A stretch of DNA of 64,000 nt from Warburgia ugandensis (taxonomy: Eukaryota; Streptophyta; Magnoliopsida; Canellales; Canellaceae): the NCBI GenBank assembly GCA_035236585.1, contig CP141132.1, positions 43,961,880-44,025,879 of the forward strand, given 5' to 3'. The position numbers and the translations under genes are program-made. Under the pieces are notes generated by a model that saw only the letters and a list, made by a program, of their open reading frames with translations, was not told the origin of the DNA and ran no database searches. Below, in pieces: positions 11,001-23,360 of this stretch; the first letter of the stretch is position 1, and each line of letters starts with the position of its first letter.

Positions 11001-12878
11001 ATCCATCCATGATCTCCTTTGATTTCATCATGTCAACATCCATCCCATCCATTTCAAGGATCTGATTACACTTGATCTTTTTGATCAAGTGGGTCCCATT
11101 GAAATTTTTAGGGTTTTTCTACCATAGTGGGTAGATCCCTTAATATCTCTTAGATCTGTTCAAATAAATCATTGAGATAACTTCATTTCAATTTTCTATC
11201 ATTATTAAAACATATTTCTAAGATCTGATCATCTCAGATCTTAAAGATCTAGGTAATTGGAAACTTGTTTCTTTTATATAGAAAGTTTATTACATAATTT
11301 CTAGATTTCATCATTTCATCAGAAAATAGAGGTTTCAAGCTTTCCATAGCTTCTTTTCGATCTCAATTTAGAGTTCAGATGGCTCCAAAATTAGATATGG
11401 AAGTTCACAGTTCTTCCTAGGGCCGAGATTTGATCTGGGCCCAAAGGAATGGATGGCCCAAATCTTTTAGGCTGAATCGAGTTGGGTGGAACGCTCCCGC
11501 TCGTCAACGTGTCCGTCGCGACGAGATGTGGAAGCGCCCGCACGAGATGTCCACCGACACACGCGGGATGACTTCGCACGTGCTCCGCATGCGCGGGGGC
11601 CCGTGCGGCGTCTCACGCGTCGTCTGTCCGATCAGGAGATCGGACAATACTTTTGGACCGTCCAATCAATCCCTTCTCAATTGAGGGACCAAACCTTCGT
11701 GAAATTTAGTGAAAATTGTACCCTAGGGGTTTTCAACCCTTCTAGATCGATTGGTAGGGTCCAATTTTCCATCTGAGCCCTCTATCATCCTGAATTGAAG
11801 GTTCTGTTGTTACTTTATTTTTACCTTTTTTATAACCAAAATAAATTACAGTAAAATAAAATTTTCATTAAACATTAGTAAACAAGTATAGAAAGTATTC
11901 CCACCTACCTGATTGGAGAAAAAATGTTATGTGTCCAATTTAAAAGAAATACCCTTTTGTTGAAGATATGGCCCAAGATCCAACTTTCTTGCAAATTCCC
12001 GTTGTTTGAACCATTGGATCTTGAAATTGCTTTGGGCGTTTTGTAGCTAAGGTATGGTGGGAAGTTTTGGATGGTGAAATTGATGATATTAGATCTAGAA
12101 CAGAGTGCCTAATTGATTTTAGGTCTCTTGTTCCAATCTAAAAAGAAAAAGAAATTGAAAAGAGAGTGATCTCTTGGGATTTTTGGGTTTTGGGGGAGGA
12201 ATCTAGGTCTAATTTTTCAGAGAGAGTGAAAAAAATTTTGTGGGAATTTTAGGAGTATTTTTGGAGGATTTTTGGGGTTGTATTTATAGGCATTTTGGTC
12301 TTCTTTCATGATGATATGCATTAATGATGGTAAATTTTTTATTATTAAATAAGCATTGGATTCTCCCATTCTCCACCTATTTCCCCAACACCAATTGATA
12401 TGGTTTGACCCATGATTTCACGTGGGATGGCCATAGGATTCATTTTTGGGTCCCTTGTGGGCCCCATGTGGGCCCCACATGGTGTAAAAAGACCATTTTA
12501 CCCTTTATATATATAAAAAAATTAGGATTTATTCCCTTGATCTCGGAATTGAGCGTACTTAGTGGTGTTGGATTCGTATTTCTCAGTACATTCTAAATTT
12601 TGATGTCTCAGATTTTATTTTTGGGTAAAATTATTATTTTACCCTTTTGTCCAAGAAATGAAGAAAATTAAGGATTTTTCATCTGAATTTAGAATTTGTC
12701 ATGGTTACAATCGATCTGAAGGGTTTGATAAGTTTAATTTCAATTGTACATGTCTCATTATTTGATTATACTTTTATAAGAAGTATATTCTAAATAACCC
12801 TAATATTTTAGCCCAAAATTTCTGAAGCTCAAACTTTATTGATTTTCTCAATCAATTACAAAAATTGGGATTATTACA
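8099..12878 (-). repeat. complete 5' LTR of element B (4780 bp)
   Basis: On the plus strand it runs from TGTGATGACCTGGG to GGGATTATTACA, i.e. TG...CA on the minus strand. TATA box on the minus strand at 12281-12290; CpG-rich block at about 11488-11640; perfect 11-bp hairpin at 8505-8535. The part at 9530-9930 is very rich in GATC. Its outer flank (12879 on) is internal sequence of another element, so element B inserted into element C; the five bases there are TATAG. Open frames inside it are chance. Confidence 0.92.
8505..8535 (-). other. LTR hairpin, copy 1
   Basis: CTGAGATATTG (8505-8515) pairs perfectly with CAATATCTCAG (8525-8535) over a 9-base loop, about 410 bp from the 3' end of the LTR. 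Related hairpins sit at similar places in three other LTRs of this window. Confidence 0.75.
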
Positions 12879-14135
12879 TATAGTAACTCAGTAGAGAACC
12901 AATATTCTTAATTGTATATTGACGATTTATTTGACCATCTAAGGATGGTGCATGGTGTTTGTGGAGATTGAATTGAAGCGTGGTTATAACCAGCCTAGGA
13001 TTCTGAGTATGACATCTTTAAGATGATTTCTAAAACTTGTTATGATTGTTATGAGTTCTGAATAGTATTAATTGGTGGAACCAATACACTGATAGAATGT
13101 ATGGATATGATGGATTGAATCTTCAAATGTTCATTGGATAAGTCATGATTGTGTTAATAGATAGTATTGCCGTGTACTTCATAAATAAAGAGGAGCACAA
13201 GGAATCCTTGTGCATCAATTCAGAACGTTTAAGGACTCATCATTTGTTGTGAACATCTGCAGAATGAGTTATGGTCAGAGGAAGTAAATTTCCTTGACTG
13301 CAATACCTTGAATGATAGAGAGGCAGTTTATTGAGATTGTGATTGGCTGACATTAGCCAAACTAGTGATTGAGGTTCATAGTTCCTTAATCTTATGAACT
13401 ACTAGCACCGAGTAATTGAGTTTCACTAGGATATCAGTGATGTATAATATTATGTGAGATTATTCTCTTATGGGAAATTAGAATTCGACTTATGATTTAT
13501 AATTGTGAGTAGCCGATGAGGGCGCGTACGAGAGGCACTGGCAGGCTTCTAGGTATCAAGCTCCTAGGTGGCAGGCTTCGAGGGCCTTACAGTATGATTA
13601 TGTTGAGGATTGGTTTTCATTGGCATAGAGTGCCTGTTGGTGAGTTGAGATACACTAGTTTTGACTAGCATATGATTGGCAATGGGGGAGCTAATGTGCT
13701 CTATAATAGATTCGACATAGATTTGTCTATTGATAAGTTAATGCACCCTGATATAGACTTGGCATAGAATCACTGATATGTGAGTTGACATGCATCGATT
13801 TTTATTGATACGGCTATTTTAACAATATAAAAGTTGTATACAAATAATTAACCCTTTGACGAGAGATGGGTTCATGTTAATTGCATTATATGTGGTGATG
13901 GCGCATTCTAATTGAATTATGAGTTATTTGACATGAAATGATTTATCATTTAGCGATTTATATGTAAATTGAAATATGAGGAGATGACATGATGTGAAAT
14001 TGTCTATTTATATATGTTGATTCTAACAATTTTTTTGTATGATATGTGGATCTTGGGATATGAGGATGTTTTGGAATTATTGAAAAATAACATGGAAAGA
14101 ATTTTGAGGACGAAATTCCTATAAGGAGGGAAGAA
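12879..14135 (+). mobile_element. 3' internal remnant of a plus-strand Ty3/gypsy element (element C)
   Basis: No protein domain is recognisable in 12879-14100. The last stretch, TTTGAGGACGAAATTCCTAT followed by AAGGAGGGAAGAA, is the characteristic end of Ty3/gypsy pol (an acidic FEDE-type tail) plus polypurine tract (14123-14135). It is followed at once by an LTR start. The left side is cut by element B. Two near-identical GGCAGGCTTC repeats occur near 13530-13580. Confidence 0.7.
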
Positions 14136-17100
14136 TGTAACATTTCAAAAAAAAAAAAAAAAAAAGAAGACAAAAAGGGCCTTAAACGAAGGGTGTCGTA
14201 TTTGATACGGGCACCCCCTAAGTCAAAATGCAGAAACAGACGCTAGGTCTGTTCCCATTGTTCTGGCATCAATGAAGAGAAGAGGAGAAGAGAAAACCCG
14301 GTGGGAAGAAAGGATAAGAGGAAGAGGAGGAAGAAGAAAGAGAAGAAGGGAGAGGGAGAGAAGAAGAGGAAAAAGAAGAAGAGAAGAATGAGAGAAGAAA
14401 GGGGGAAACTTGGCGCGCCTGGAAACCTTAGGGTGCGCCGGCAAGAAAGAATGAACTGAGGGGGAAGAAGAAGAAGAAGAAGAAGAGAGAGAGAGAGAGA
14501 AATGCGTGCAGGTGTGGAAGGGAAAACCAGGGTTTTCCTAGGTCACTGGATTCCAGGTCGTCGCTGGAGATGACGCTGGCTCAAATCAACAATCCGACCG
14601 GTCATTTTGTTCAGCACGTTGACCCGAACAAAACCCCTAAATTTATTGGAGAATTCGACGAGATCTGAATCATCAAACGGATAGATGAATAGTGCAAGCG
14701 ACACGATCGAAAGGGATTACTACAAAGCGGTGACCAATCCAACCCATCCTACAGTGGAAAATGCACGAAAATGCATCTAGAAGGTAAGATATACAAAACC
14801 TTATTCTTAATTTTGAGATTTTAGCTAAATCTGCACCATTCATGCTAGATCTAGGTTTTATGGATAATCCAACCATCCATTTTTAAATCAAAGCTTAGGG
14901 ATAGGTAATTTAGGGCATGATGTAGCTTGAATCACACAAAAAAACATCAAATCTAGGCTGAAAACTGATCAGACAATCTCAGCCGTCCGACCAAGTACTA
15001 TTTACATAGTAACTTCATGATGTCTGATCAACGATCAAACACCACAGATGAATTCCTCATCATAAAAAATGATAGGATGACTAGAATTATATGAATTTGA
15101 AGTGAAACAAATTGGATGATCTAGGCCATCCGATCTATCACTATCCAACCAGACACCTTGTGATGTCGGATAAATGATTAGAGGTCACAGGTGGATTCCT
15201 GAACCTTGAATTAGCTTAGATATGATATAAAGTATGGAATTTTGGATAAACTAATAGAAAGAAATTGAGTGATATGAACTGTTCATGATGCTCATTATAT
15301 CAGTCTGATTTAAGAATACAATTAAAGGTTGTATTGAAGACTATAGCATGGGAAAAAACACCCAGCTCCAAACCAAGAGTTGATATGGATAGGAATCAAG
15401 GGTTAAGACCGCTGAATAATGATAGTGACTTGCAGTCACTTAAGAAAAGTAGTGAATAGACAATCCAAAGCCAATGGCGTGGATTGAAAATCCAATAATT
15501 GTTTGCCATTAAATTAGCTATCAACCAATAGCTAATGAAACGCCTTTTACACAGTAATGACACACTGTCACTTTGCCTTATGCCAAATAGTGTTAGGGAA
15601 GTTAGGAGAAGTCCTATAATTGTATAACTGAACATGTGTTTGTATTGTTACAGAGGTGACTGATAGGGAGTGCATACGCGAACTGAATGAAGTACTCGCG
15701 TCAGTGAATTAGAAGATCTCTAATTGAGGTAGGTGGAATTAAGATTGCTATGATTTTCGCTATATATGCATGTGTATATGAATTTCAAGCATTGAAATGA
15801 ATCTTTTCGGTTTATACAAAAGATAAGATGAATGTGTATGCTGAATTTGAATTATGATTAAACTATTATGCATAAACTATGCATTATTGTGAACCATGTG
15901 AGAGAAATGTAAGACTGATACCAGGAAATTGTGAAATGGTTCGTATGAGCGAGAGGGGTCATTATGATGTGGGCAGGCCTTTGGGCTGGACGAGCTACCA
16001 GTTCCTGGCTGGACAAGCTACCGGTCCCTAGGATTTAGCCCCATTGTTTAGGGAGTTTGACGCCTTCTGAGAGGTCGTTATGATGTGGGTGGGCCTTCGG
16101 GCTAGACGAGCTACCGATCTCTCAGGAATAAAGCCTTGAGGTGTGTCTTTGAGTTTGGTGTGTCTTTGGGTTTAACCCATTGCGCCGACTCACTGTGCCA
16201 AAGAGGATAATATTGTTTGTTGTGTACTTGATACACACAACAACACGTTGGTATTTGATATGTGAAATGGCTCGTAAGAGTGAAGACTAGTATCAGGAAA
16301 TGTAAATGACTTGTAAGTTTGACATGTGATTGCATACTTTGCTTTTCAAAGAACGTGTTTTGTACTAATGCATTGGTATTCCTTCTATTTTGGCATGGAT
16401 TCATGATTTCGATAAATGTTGAATGATTTCAAGTTAAATGATAATTAAATTGTTGTTTGCATGATTCAGCATGGATTATCATGAATTCTATTTATATAAA
16501 ACATTGCGTCTTATTCCACCTATACAAGCAATTGCTTGCTGAGGCATTGCTGTGGTTTGCAATGCCTCAGATACAGAGAATAGTAGCAGGTTTGGCATGT
16601 TGATATATCGTAGAACAAAGGACACCCAAGGAATAGGAGCTGCTTACTGACAGGAGCATGCCAATAGAAGCTTGGGAAGAGGATAGGTAAAAATTGGTTT
16701 TTGAGTTGAAGTTGTCATATTAGAAATGAGAAAGAGACTGCATTGTATATAATTATGGGAATTTGGAAGACTTATGTGACTAGGTTGTGCTGTGGAGGTT
16801 CTGGGTGTGTTGTGTTGAGGTAAACTGTCTTTGTTTTATTAGATGTATGAAAAGGAGACAGAGTCTCCATTTATATTTTAAAATTGTCAACAATGTTTAT
16901 TAGGTACTTCGCAATGACATACGTTAAATGTCATATGTCCGAAAAACAGAGAAAACTCTGCTGGATCTTTGGTAGAAATGAGTGCTCATTTCACCGATAA
17001 TCCTTGTTTTTTATAGAAGAAAAATGACACTTGGGGCTTTTCAAAGTGAATTTGAAAGAAAAGATTTTCCGCAGCATTGCACTATTTTACAAAAATTATT

Positions 17101-17172
17101 TCAAGTTGGATCGATCCTGCATTAGAAATTAGTTTGTATTTAAAATTTCATTTGAAAACCCGGGTCGTCACA
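14136..17172 (+). repeat. 3' LTR of element C (3037 bp)
   Basis: Starts TGTAACATTTC right after the polypurine tract and ends CCCGGGTCGTCACA. A run of about 19 A with one nearby G-rich break follows the start, and 14265-14505 is a GA-rich tract. A perfect 12-bp hairpin lies at 16539-16570. The flank after the LTR is an RTE LINE fragment, so element C had inserted into a LINE; the five bases there are TAACA. Open frames at 13958-16404 are within the LTR or its edge and show no known domain. Confidence 0.85.
16539..16570 (+). other. LTR hairpin, copy 2
   Basis: CTGAGGCATTGC (16539-16550) pairs perfectly with GCAATGCCTCAG (16559-16570) over an 8-base loop, about 600 bp before the LTR 3' end. 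Confidence 0.8.
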
Positions 17173-17565
17173 TAACATGATCTAAGTCCTTACCCTTCTA
17201 TTCTCTTACTTTTGTAAGTTTAAACACATCTTTCTCACCTTCTCTTGTTCCTAGTCTATTATAGAGCTCATCATATGCCTTAAGTTTAGCCTCACTTACT
17301 ATTCTCTTTGCAACCATTTTAGCATTCTTATATTGTTCATAGTTTTCATTATTTTCAGTCTTCTGCCACGCTTTAAAATAAATCTGTTTTTCTTTAATAA
17401 CTTTTTGCACTATTTCACTCCACCACTATGTTTCCTTTACTAATTTCCTCTTACCTTTAGATGCTCCTAAGACATCTTTTGCCACTTTCTTAAATGGACT
17501 CAGAAATATTAATCCACATGGTATTTACTTATGTTTCATAGTTCCAATTTCCTTCTACCATAACA
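17173..17565 (-). pseudogene. RTE-type LINE fragment (linker between endonuclease and RT)
   Basis: The minus strand encodes VIKEKQIYFKAWQKTENN and AKRIVSEAKLKAYDELYNRL, nearly the same as the matching part of the longer LINE at 48790-49140 on the other strand. In plant RTE LINEs this basic helical segment lies between the endonuclease and the reverse transcriptase and follows a WWSE motif (here at about 17425, with stops). Only about 390 bp remain, cut on one side by element C and on the other by Athila-type LTR sequence. Confidence 0.8.
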
Positions 17566-18523
17566 AGCAAATGAATCTAACCTACTTTTAACAAGTATCA
17601 AAAGCAAAGTAACACTAACATGAAAAGAAACATGAACATAAACTAAAGAAAAATAAACTTTTTTTCACTTAAAGAAATGATTACAAGTAAACAAATAAAC
17701 AAAAGCAAAGAAAGGCTATGGATTAGAACAAGATCACCAAGTGCTCCTCCTTGTCACTCAAAGGAATCTTTAGTAAACATTATTGACCTGCATACTACCA
17801 CCATTCTTTCACATTGTCCACTTATGACGTAACCTTGTTATATCACTCAACCAAGGTTAGCAGTCATCCATCACTCAAGCCACAAGCTCTTAGATAAATT
17901 CCCCATCCAAGCATTCCCATGTCCATGTATTTGTATTAGATTCGGAAGTTCCTTTTGTATTTAATGCGAAGTAGCTATTTTTTCTTTGTTGAGAGAGATG
18001 CTTGAAGAAGACAACACACTCCTCAACACATCCACCACAACTCACCAAACAATGTCTAAAATGGTTTCTACATACGTCAAGGAATTTTTAATGTGTAACC
18101 CATAAGATGGAGCTACTTGATAAGGACAACCAAACAGCTCTCTTTTCTTCTTATTTCAATGCATAACCTTACACATTAAATTCTTTAAGGGGGGAATGAT
18201 TGCTTGCTTCACCTACTCAATCCAAACAAAACTAGCAGCCTTGCCTACTCCTTGTGACTTCTCTTAAAGATTAAAAAATGTTTTTGGGATGGTGGGTTGA
18301 TTGATGAGAGAGCTGCTTGTAAAGACAAGCAACAACTCTCTTTAAAAGAAGCACAAGAGCCTTTTCTTCCTTTTGAAACTTCAATGTGCAATTATTCAAG
18401 CAACTCTCTTTCTTTTAATAATGAGAAAGCCGCTTGGATTCCAATATTTTAAAGTACTTCCCTCACCATGAACCAACCATTACCCAAGGAGTTTCAACAT
18501 GTAAACACATCCTCTCATCTTTC
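17566..18523 (-). repeat. Athila-type LTR sequence, part 1
   Basis: The stretch around 17640-17900 resembles 56900-57070 of the Athila-type LTR on the same strand (similar A-rich run, then a block on serial 'cact' and 'tcactcaa' words). It is interrupted at 18523/18524 by a solo LTR and continues at 21503. No gene is seen. The outer boundary at about 17565 is approximate. Confidence 0.5.
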
Positions 18524-21502
18524 TGTAATATCCTTAATTTTTAAGATAAAATAGGAAATTATTAAATAAATTAAAATAAAAAATTTATGGATGAAATTTT
18601 TTCTTGAAAATATAATAATTTGAAAGTTCTCGTCGATACGAGTCCAACGCCACCAAGAAAGCGAAAAACGGAGCTCAAACGAGGGAGTTATGAGCCGTCG
18701 AAGTTGTAAGGGTAATTTTGTCATTTGACAGAAACATATAACACAGGGGCCCAAATTGATAATGGCACCCCCGTCTTCCACACGTCTGCACCCAGATCCG
18801 GCAAAATCGCCGAAGAAGCCATGGAAAGAGGCGTGAATGGAAGAGGTTCTCTTCCCCTAGGACTCTAGGCCTATATCTACCATCCTCAGGTTGCCAAAAC
18901 GCTCCACTTTGAGCGTTTTCCCTGAGTGCTACGCAAAACCCTAGCCCTGCAAAACTTAGATTTTTCTGGTGAGTAGAGCCCCGGCAACACGAGCAACTCC
19001 GGCCAGGTGCAAGGTAAGCCTCAAACCTATGTTTTTCGTATTTATTAAATAGAAAAACAATTAGGAAAAACATTTAAAAAATTAGGAAAAATCATATTTT
19101 TAGGAACCTGTGTGCACGCTACTGTTGGAGCGTGATTTCAAGAATCAAACCTAGTCCGTTTGAAAATCGCACCGTCCAACTAGTGCACAAGAGACCCAAG
19201 AGCATACCCTTTAAATTTGGGAGTGATCCAACGGTGGATTTCTCCAGAAAACCCAAAAACCAGTACCTAGGGATGTTTTTAGGAACTTGGAAAAAATCAT
19301 TTAAAAACCATGGATTTTGGAAATTTTAGTACAAAAGGAGGGCATAAATGGATTCTAGAGAGAATTCTAAAGAAAATGGCACAAAAATCACGCAAAACGG
19401 AGCTCTGTAGCTCCGCCGGAGGCGACTGGAATCCGGTTGTCTTCTCCGGCGTCGTCAACGGCGTCGGCGCCTGGCGCTGACGCCAGGACGCACTCGGTGA
19501 CGCCCGAGGGACGACGTCACACGACATCGTCGTCTCACGCGTGCGCGGCGCCGCGCGCGTGCGGGAAGGCCCCGGTTGGCTGTCGTGGTGGGACCGAGAC
19601 GCGGCGCGTCCTAGCGACCGTGACGCACGGCGCGCGTCCCGTGTGACGTCTGCGTCAGCATGCGTCTTCGTGGCTCCGGTACAAGCCGGTGTAAACCGGC
19701 AGAAAAGGGTGCCGCCGGTTTAAACCACCTTATGGTGGCTGGCAGGCCCCATTTGAAGGTAGTTTTCACTAAAACTTGATTTTTGGGAGCTAGAGAGGTC
19801 CAAATCACGATCCGGAAGAGGCGTTGTGACCGTATTGACGACGCGGACCTAGTTTTAACTTAAAAACTTAGAAATGACCACTTTTTATTTAGAAAAATTT
19901 TAAAATAGTGATGTGACATGTACAGGTGCACTTGAACATACCAATTAAAGGGAGTTAGTAGCAAGCTAGTGACCTCACACTGAGGTAAGTGACGACAACT
20001 AATGTTTTGCCTTGATTTTTAAACCATGTTTAAACATAGCATCATGTGTGATTGTGTTTTAAAATGCAATTATTATTTACCGTGGATTTCATGCTACATT
20101 GCGTACAGTATGGTTATTCCAAATTGAAATCTTTTACTGAATAAACTTATTTAAAATGTTTTTACCAGCATGATGTTAATTAGTTATGCTTAGTTAGAGA
20201 CTTATTTCTTATTATATATATAGAAAATGCATGGATTACATGGAAATGAGAATAGAGGCTTATTAGCTGGTCCTTTTATAGGCTAACCCCAGGATGAGGG
20301 GCATGTCTTGGGGATTGCAAGCTATAAGTGCTCTTGAGTTTTAGCATATACATATGATTTCCGTGTTTTATATTTGATGATGGGTGCTCTCGCCCGGTGG
20401 GCGTCATGCTAGGAGGGATAGGGCCGGCCACCCACCTTCCGAGATTATGATGTGATGAGTTTGTGATATGATAGACACCTGCCCATAGATGGAATTCGGT
20501 AGGGGTTTGGTAACATGGATAGTCCACACTACCGGTCTGAGCCTTTCCATGGGGACATACGCTAAGTCTCCCGTTATGGTGTCGACGGGGAGCGGCGGTG
20601 GTTGATACCCATGGAGGGTTGCCACTGCAGCATGATGGCCCATATTCTTATTATGTGTGCATGTATGATGAGCATGGTTATGGATGATATGCCTGGGTGT
20701 GACGACACTCAGAGGTTGACTACGTGTACTCCTGATCAGGGATGTTAGTGCGATGTGATGGGACCCATTACCTTAGGGTGCCCTTATTCTTGTTGTATGC
20801 TCCATTTTATTGATTCATGTCATGTTTTAACTCTATGATTTGCATGTTTTAGCATATAGAATAAATTGGCATTTATTTGAACATGGCATTATGATATCAC
20901 TATTTTCATAAGTGTTAGACTTTTTATCAGTGTTGTTCATTATTTCTTTCATTTATTACATTAATTGTCTATGTACCTACACAAGCGATAGCTTGCTGAG
21001 GCATTGCTTTGTTTTGCAATGCCTTAGATCTCGAGCGCGATAACAGGAAAGGCAAGGCTATTGAAAAGCCGTGAGAGCTGCTGAAGACCATTTTTCTATA
21101 GTGTTAGATAGTGATGTGAGTCATTAAATAGGATTATCATTTGGATTTTATTATGGACTGCATACTGTATATTTGGATGTGATTTAGATGTTTGGACATA
21201 TGTTGGACATTTATATGGGATGGTATGATGGATAGACCCTAGGCCATATTATTATTGTCTTTTGGACGTTTATTTGATTTAAAATAAAGGTGCCTATTTA
21301 TTTGACGTTGATTTATACGTGGATTATTTATTGTGTTTAAATTACATGTACGCCATTTTGAGAAAGGAAAACTAACACCCGGAGTTTTAAGATAGGTTTA
21401 GTAAAATGTTAAATAAAACTTTTCTCATGGGATCCCAAATGCTCTTATTTAAAATGCCATTAAAAAAAAAAAAAAATTGTCTTAAAAATCCGGGGTGTTA
21501 CA
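18524..21502 (+). mobile_element. solo LTR of a Ty3/gypsy element (2979 bp)
   Basis: Starts TGTAATATCC and ends CCGGGGTGTTACA. It is flanked on both sides by CTTTC (18519-18523 and 21503-21507), a perfect 5-bp target duplication. There is no internal region, so the element has been reduced to a solo LTR by recombination. It contains a CpG- and GC-rich block at about 19395-19740 with ACGTCA-type sites and a hairpin at 20996-21027. Open frames within it are chance products of the GC-rich block. Confidence 0.92.
20996..21027 (+). other. LTR hairpin, copy 3
   Basis: CTGAGGCATTGC (20996-21007) pairs with GCAATGCCTTAG (21016-21027). The single difference from copy 2 turns a G-C pair into a G-U pair, so the stem is kept. 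Confidence 0.75.
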
Positions 21503-21507
21503 CTTTC

Positions 21508-22880
21508 TCTTCAACGCATAGCCTTCAACACATCATCCTTACTTCCCTTCTTTCCCTTATGATGTCATTGTGCAAGCACCTCCTTTCCTACCCTTCCTTC
21601 CACACACCAAGCTCTCCACCAAGGATTTTTAACATTTTTTTTTCTTACCAGCCCGTCAATGGATTTTATCATGTAAGCAAAACGGGAATGTGATGGAGAG
21701 TGGAGCATCACACATGAGACTTGCTTCACATAGAGAAGGATGAGAGTTGGAAGTTTTCTATTGGAAATTCCCTTCCCTTCCATTCTCATCCTCAACTTTC
21801 CTCTCCTCTATCCTTTATCATTTCACCCTCTTATCCCATTGAAGAAGCTTCCTTTAAGAAAAATCATGGATCACCTTGTCAAATACGTTAGAATGCAACC
21901 AAGAATGGATGGTTAGATCAAGTGTGATGATTGGTTTGGATGGTCAGATGGGATGGTATGGCAACTAAGATTTTTAGGTTTTCTATTCTTGCTTCCTTGC
22001 CATTGGATCATGTTTCAATCCTAGGCTAGATGGTTGAGATTTTCTTGAAGTTCCTAAGGGGAATACATTTTCTCCTCTATAAAAAAAAATGTTGGGAAGC
22101 TCACCAAATTTTTTTCCACCAATCATGGTTTAGTATTTTCTCTCTTGCATGTCTTGCTTTAGGATAGTCTTGGATTGGGAACGATCTTAGTCACTCTTTC
22201 TTGAAATTTAAAACGAAAACTGACTGCATATTTTCACTTTTTTTTAATCTCTCTCTTCCCTCCTTATTTTCTTCCACCAATCATACTAATCCCTTCATGT
22301 ATTTCACATGAAATTGAGTGGGATGCATAAACTTTGCATGAAAAATCTGTAGTACATATATAGGTAGTCCCATTTAGAAGTGCAAAGAGAGAAAGTTAGG
22401 GTGTTAGTCTCTTGCGATCCCTAGCTTGGGCATACTTCATATGCATGCTTTCTTTGATATGTGTGGCTCTTAAGTTTCGCTTAGAAGCTCCCTAAAGGTG
22501 GTGGAATGCATGCATGTGTGGGTCAAAGTTTTGTCACCATGTCTTTTATTCGTGACAACCTTTTGTGCATAGATAAGGTTGACCGATGCTTAGAGGGTGT
22601 CTGACTATGCTGAAAATGATAATGAAACCTTCTTTGCATTATAGACTTTTGAACTTTATAAATTTGATAGGTGGGCCTATGTTGATGCTTGGTCTCTTGA
22701 TTATCCATTGTTTAGGGTTTAGAATGACAAAAATATACCTTTTTTTACACTTGTACACTAATCCTGCAAAATGTAAAAATAACCTGATTAGCAATCTTTA
22801 TAATAAAATAAGGGTTAAAATCTACTAACTATAGTGGTATTCCATGCAATAATTCTATGCCTATCAATACAAACCAAATT
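21508..22880 (-). repeat. Athila-type LTR sequence, part 2
   Basis: 22450-22740 is similar to 57180-57480, sharing the 'cacttagaagctcc', 'ggtggtggaatg' and 'ttttgcat...gataaggttg' words in the same order. Together with part 1 it is an older LTR of the same lineage as the element at 56133-64000. The right boundary is not defined. No gene is seen; open frames at 21406-22828 have no recognisable domain. Confidence 0.5.
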
Positions 22881-22912
22881 TTGCCATCCAACTTTGACAT
22901 AAAGAACAAGAA

Positions 22913-23360
22913 TGAAGCTAATTTGATGTTGGGAAACAAGAAAATTTGAGAAGAGAATGGGTTAGTTCTTACACATTCTAGATATGATGATAAAGTTTTC
23001 AAAAGGTTTAGTTAATATAATTGTATACTTATTACCTCTTTATTTGACCAAATGTAGAGTTTAAGGGAGCCAATTGTTGAGTTTAAGGGACTTTGTAGTC
23101 TAATATGTGCAATGTTGTGTGTCAAGACAAGATACCACTTTTTTGTTAGAAACTACATAAGTATAAAAGAAATATATGTGATGAGCACTAGAAAGCTTCA
23201 ATGAGAATTACGAAATAACTCAAGAAAGTTTACACGATGAGGAGGTTAACTAACTAAATGAAATTTTACTTGATAAGGATGTGTCCATTTTGTGGAAGAC
23301 TAAGAACATGCATGCATTATAGAATGAGATTTACAATTTTGGATCTTGATCGGGAGGAGT
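22913..23360 (+). repeat. long inverted repeat, left arm
   Basis: From TGAAGCTAATTT inward this 448-bp arm matches the reverse complement of 24750-25290, roughly nine positions in ten by eye. It lacks about 95 bp that the right arm has (around 24885-24980). No terminal duplication was found at its outer end. Confidence 0.85.

Larger units (their letters stand above)
727..12878 (-). mobile_element. Ty3/gypsy chromovirus-type LTR retrotransposon (element B), decayed
   Basis: Order on the minus strand is 5' LTR (8099-12878), primer site, gag, protease, reverse transcriptase, RNase H, integrase with a chromodomain-like C-terminus, polypurine tract, 3' LTR (truncated at 727 by a nested insertion). 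Protease-RT-RNaseH-integrase order and the C-terminal chromodomain-like segment place it in the chromoviruses. LTRs of nearly 5 kb suggest the Tekay/Del lineage, which is an inference. The two LTR copies look a few percent different by eye, with many of the differences being transitions at CpG. Stops, frameshifts and lost catalytic residues mean it cannot act autonomously. Confidence 0.92.

Noticed and set aside
18675-19073. Open frame of 132 codons with Cys-rich patches
   Set aside because: Inside a solo LTR defined by a perfect target duplication; no family resemblance.
19395-19740. CpG island of a gene promoter
   Set aside because: It is inside a solo LTR with defined ends, and similar blocks occur in the element B LTRs.
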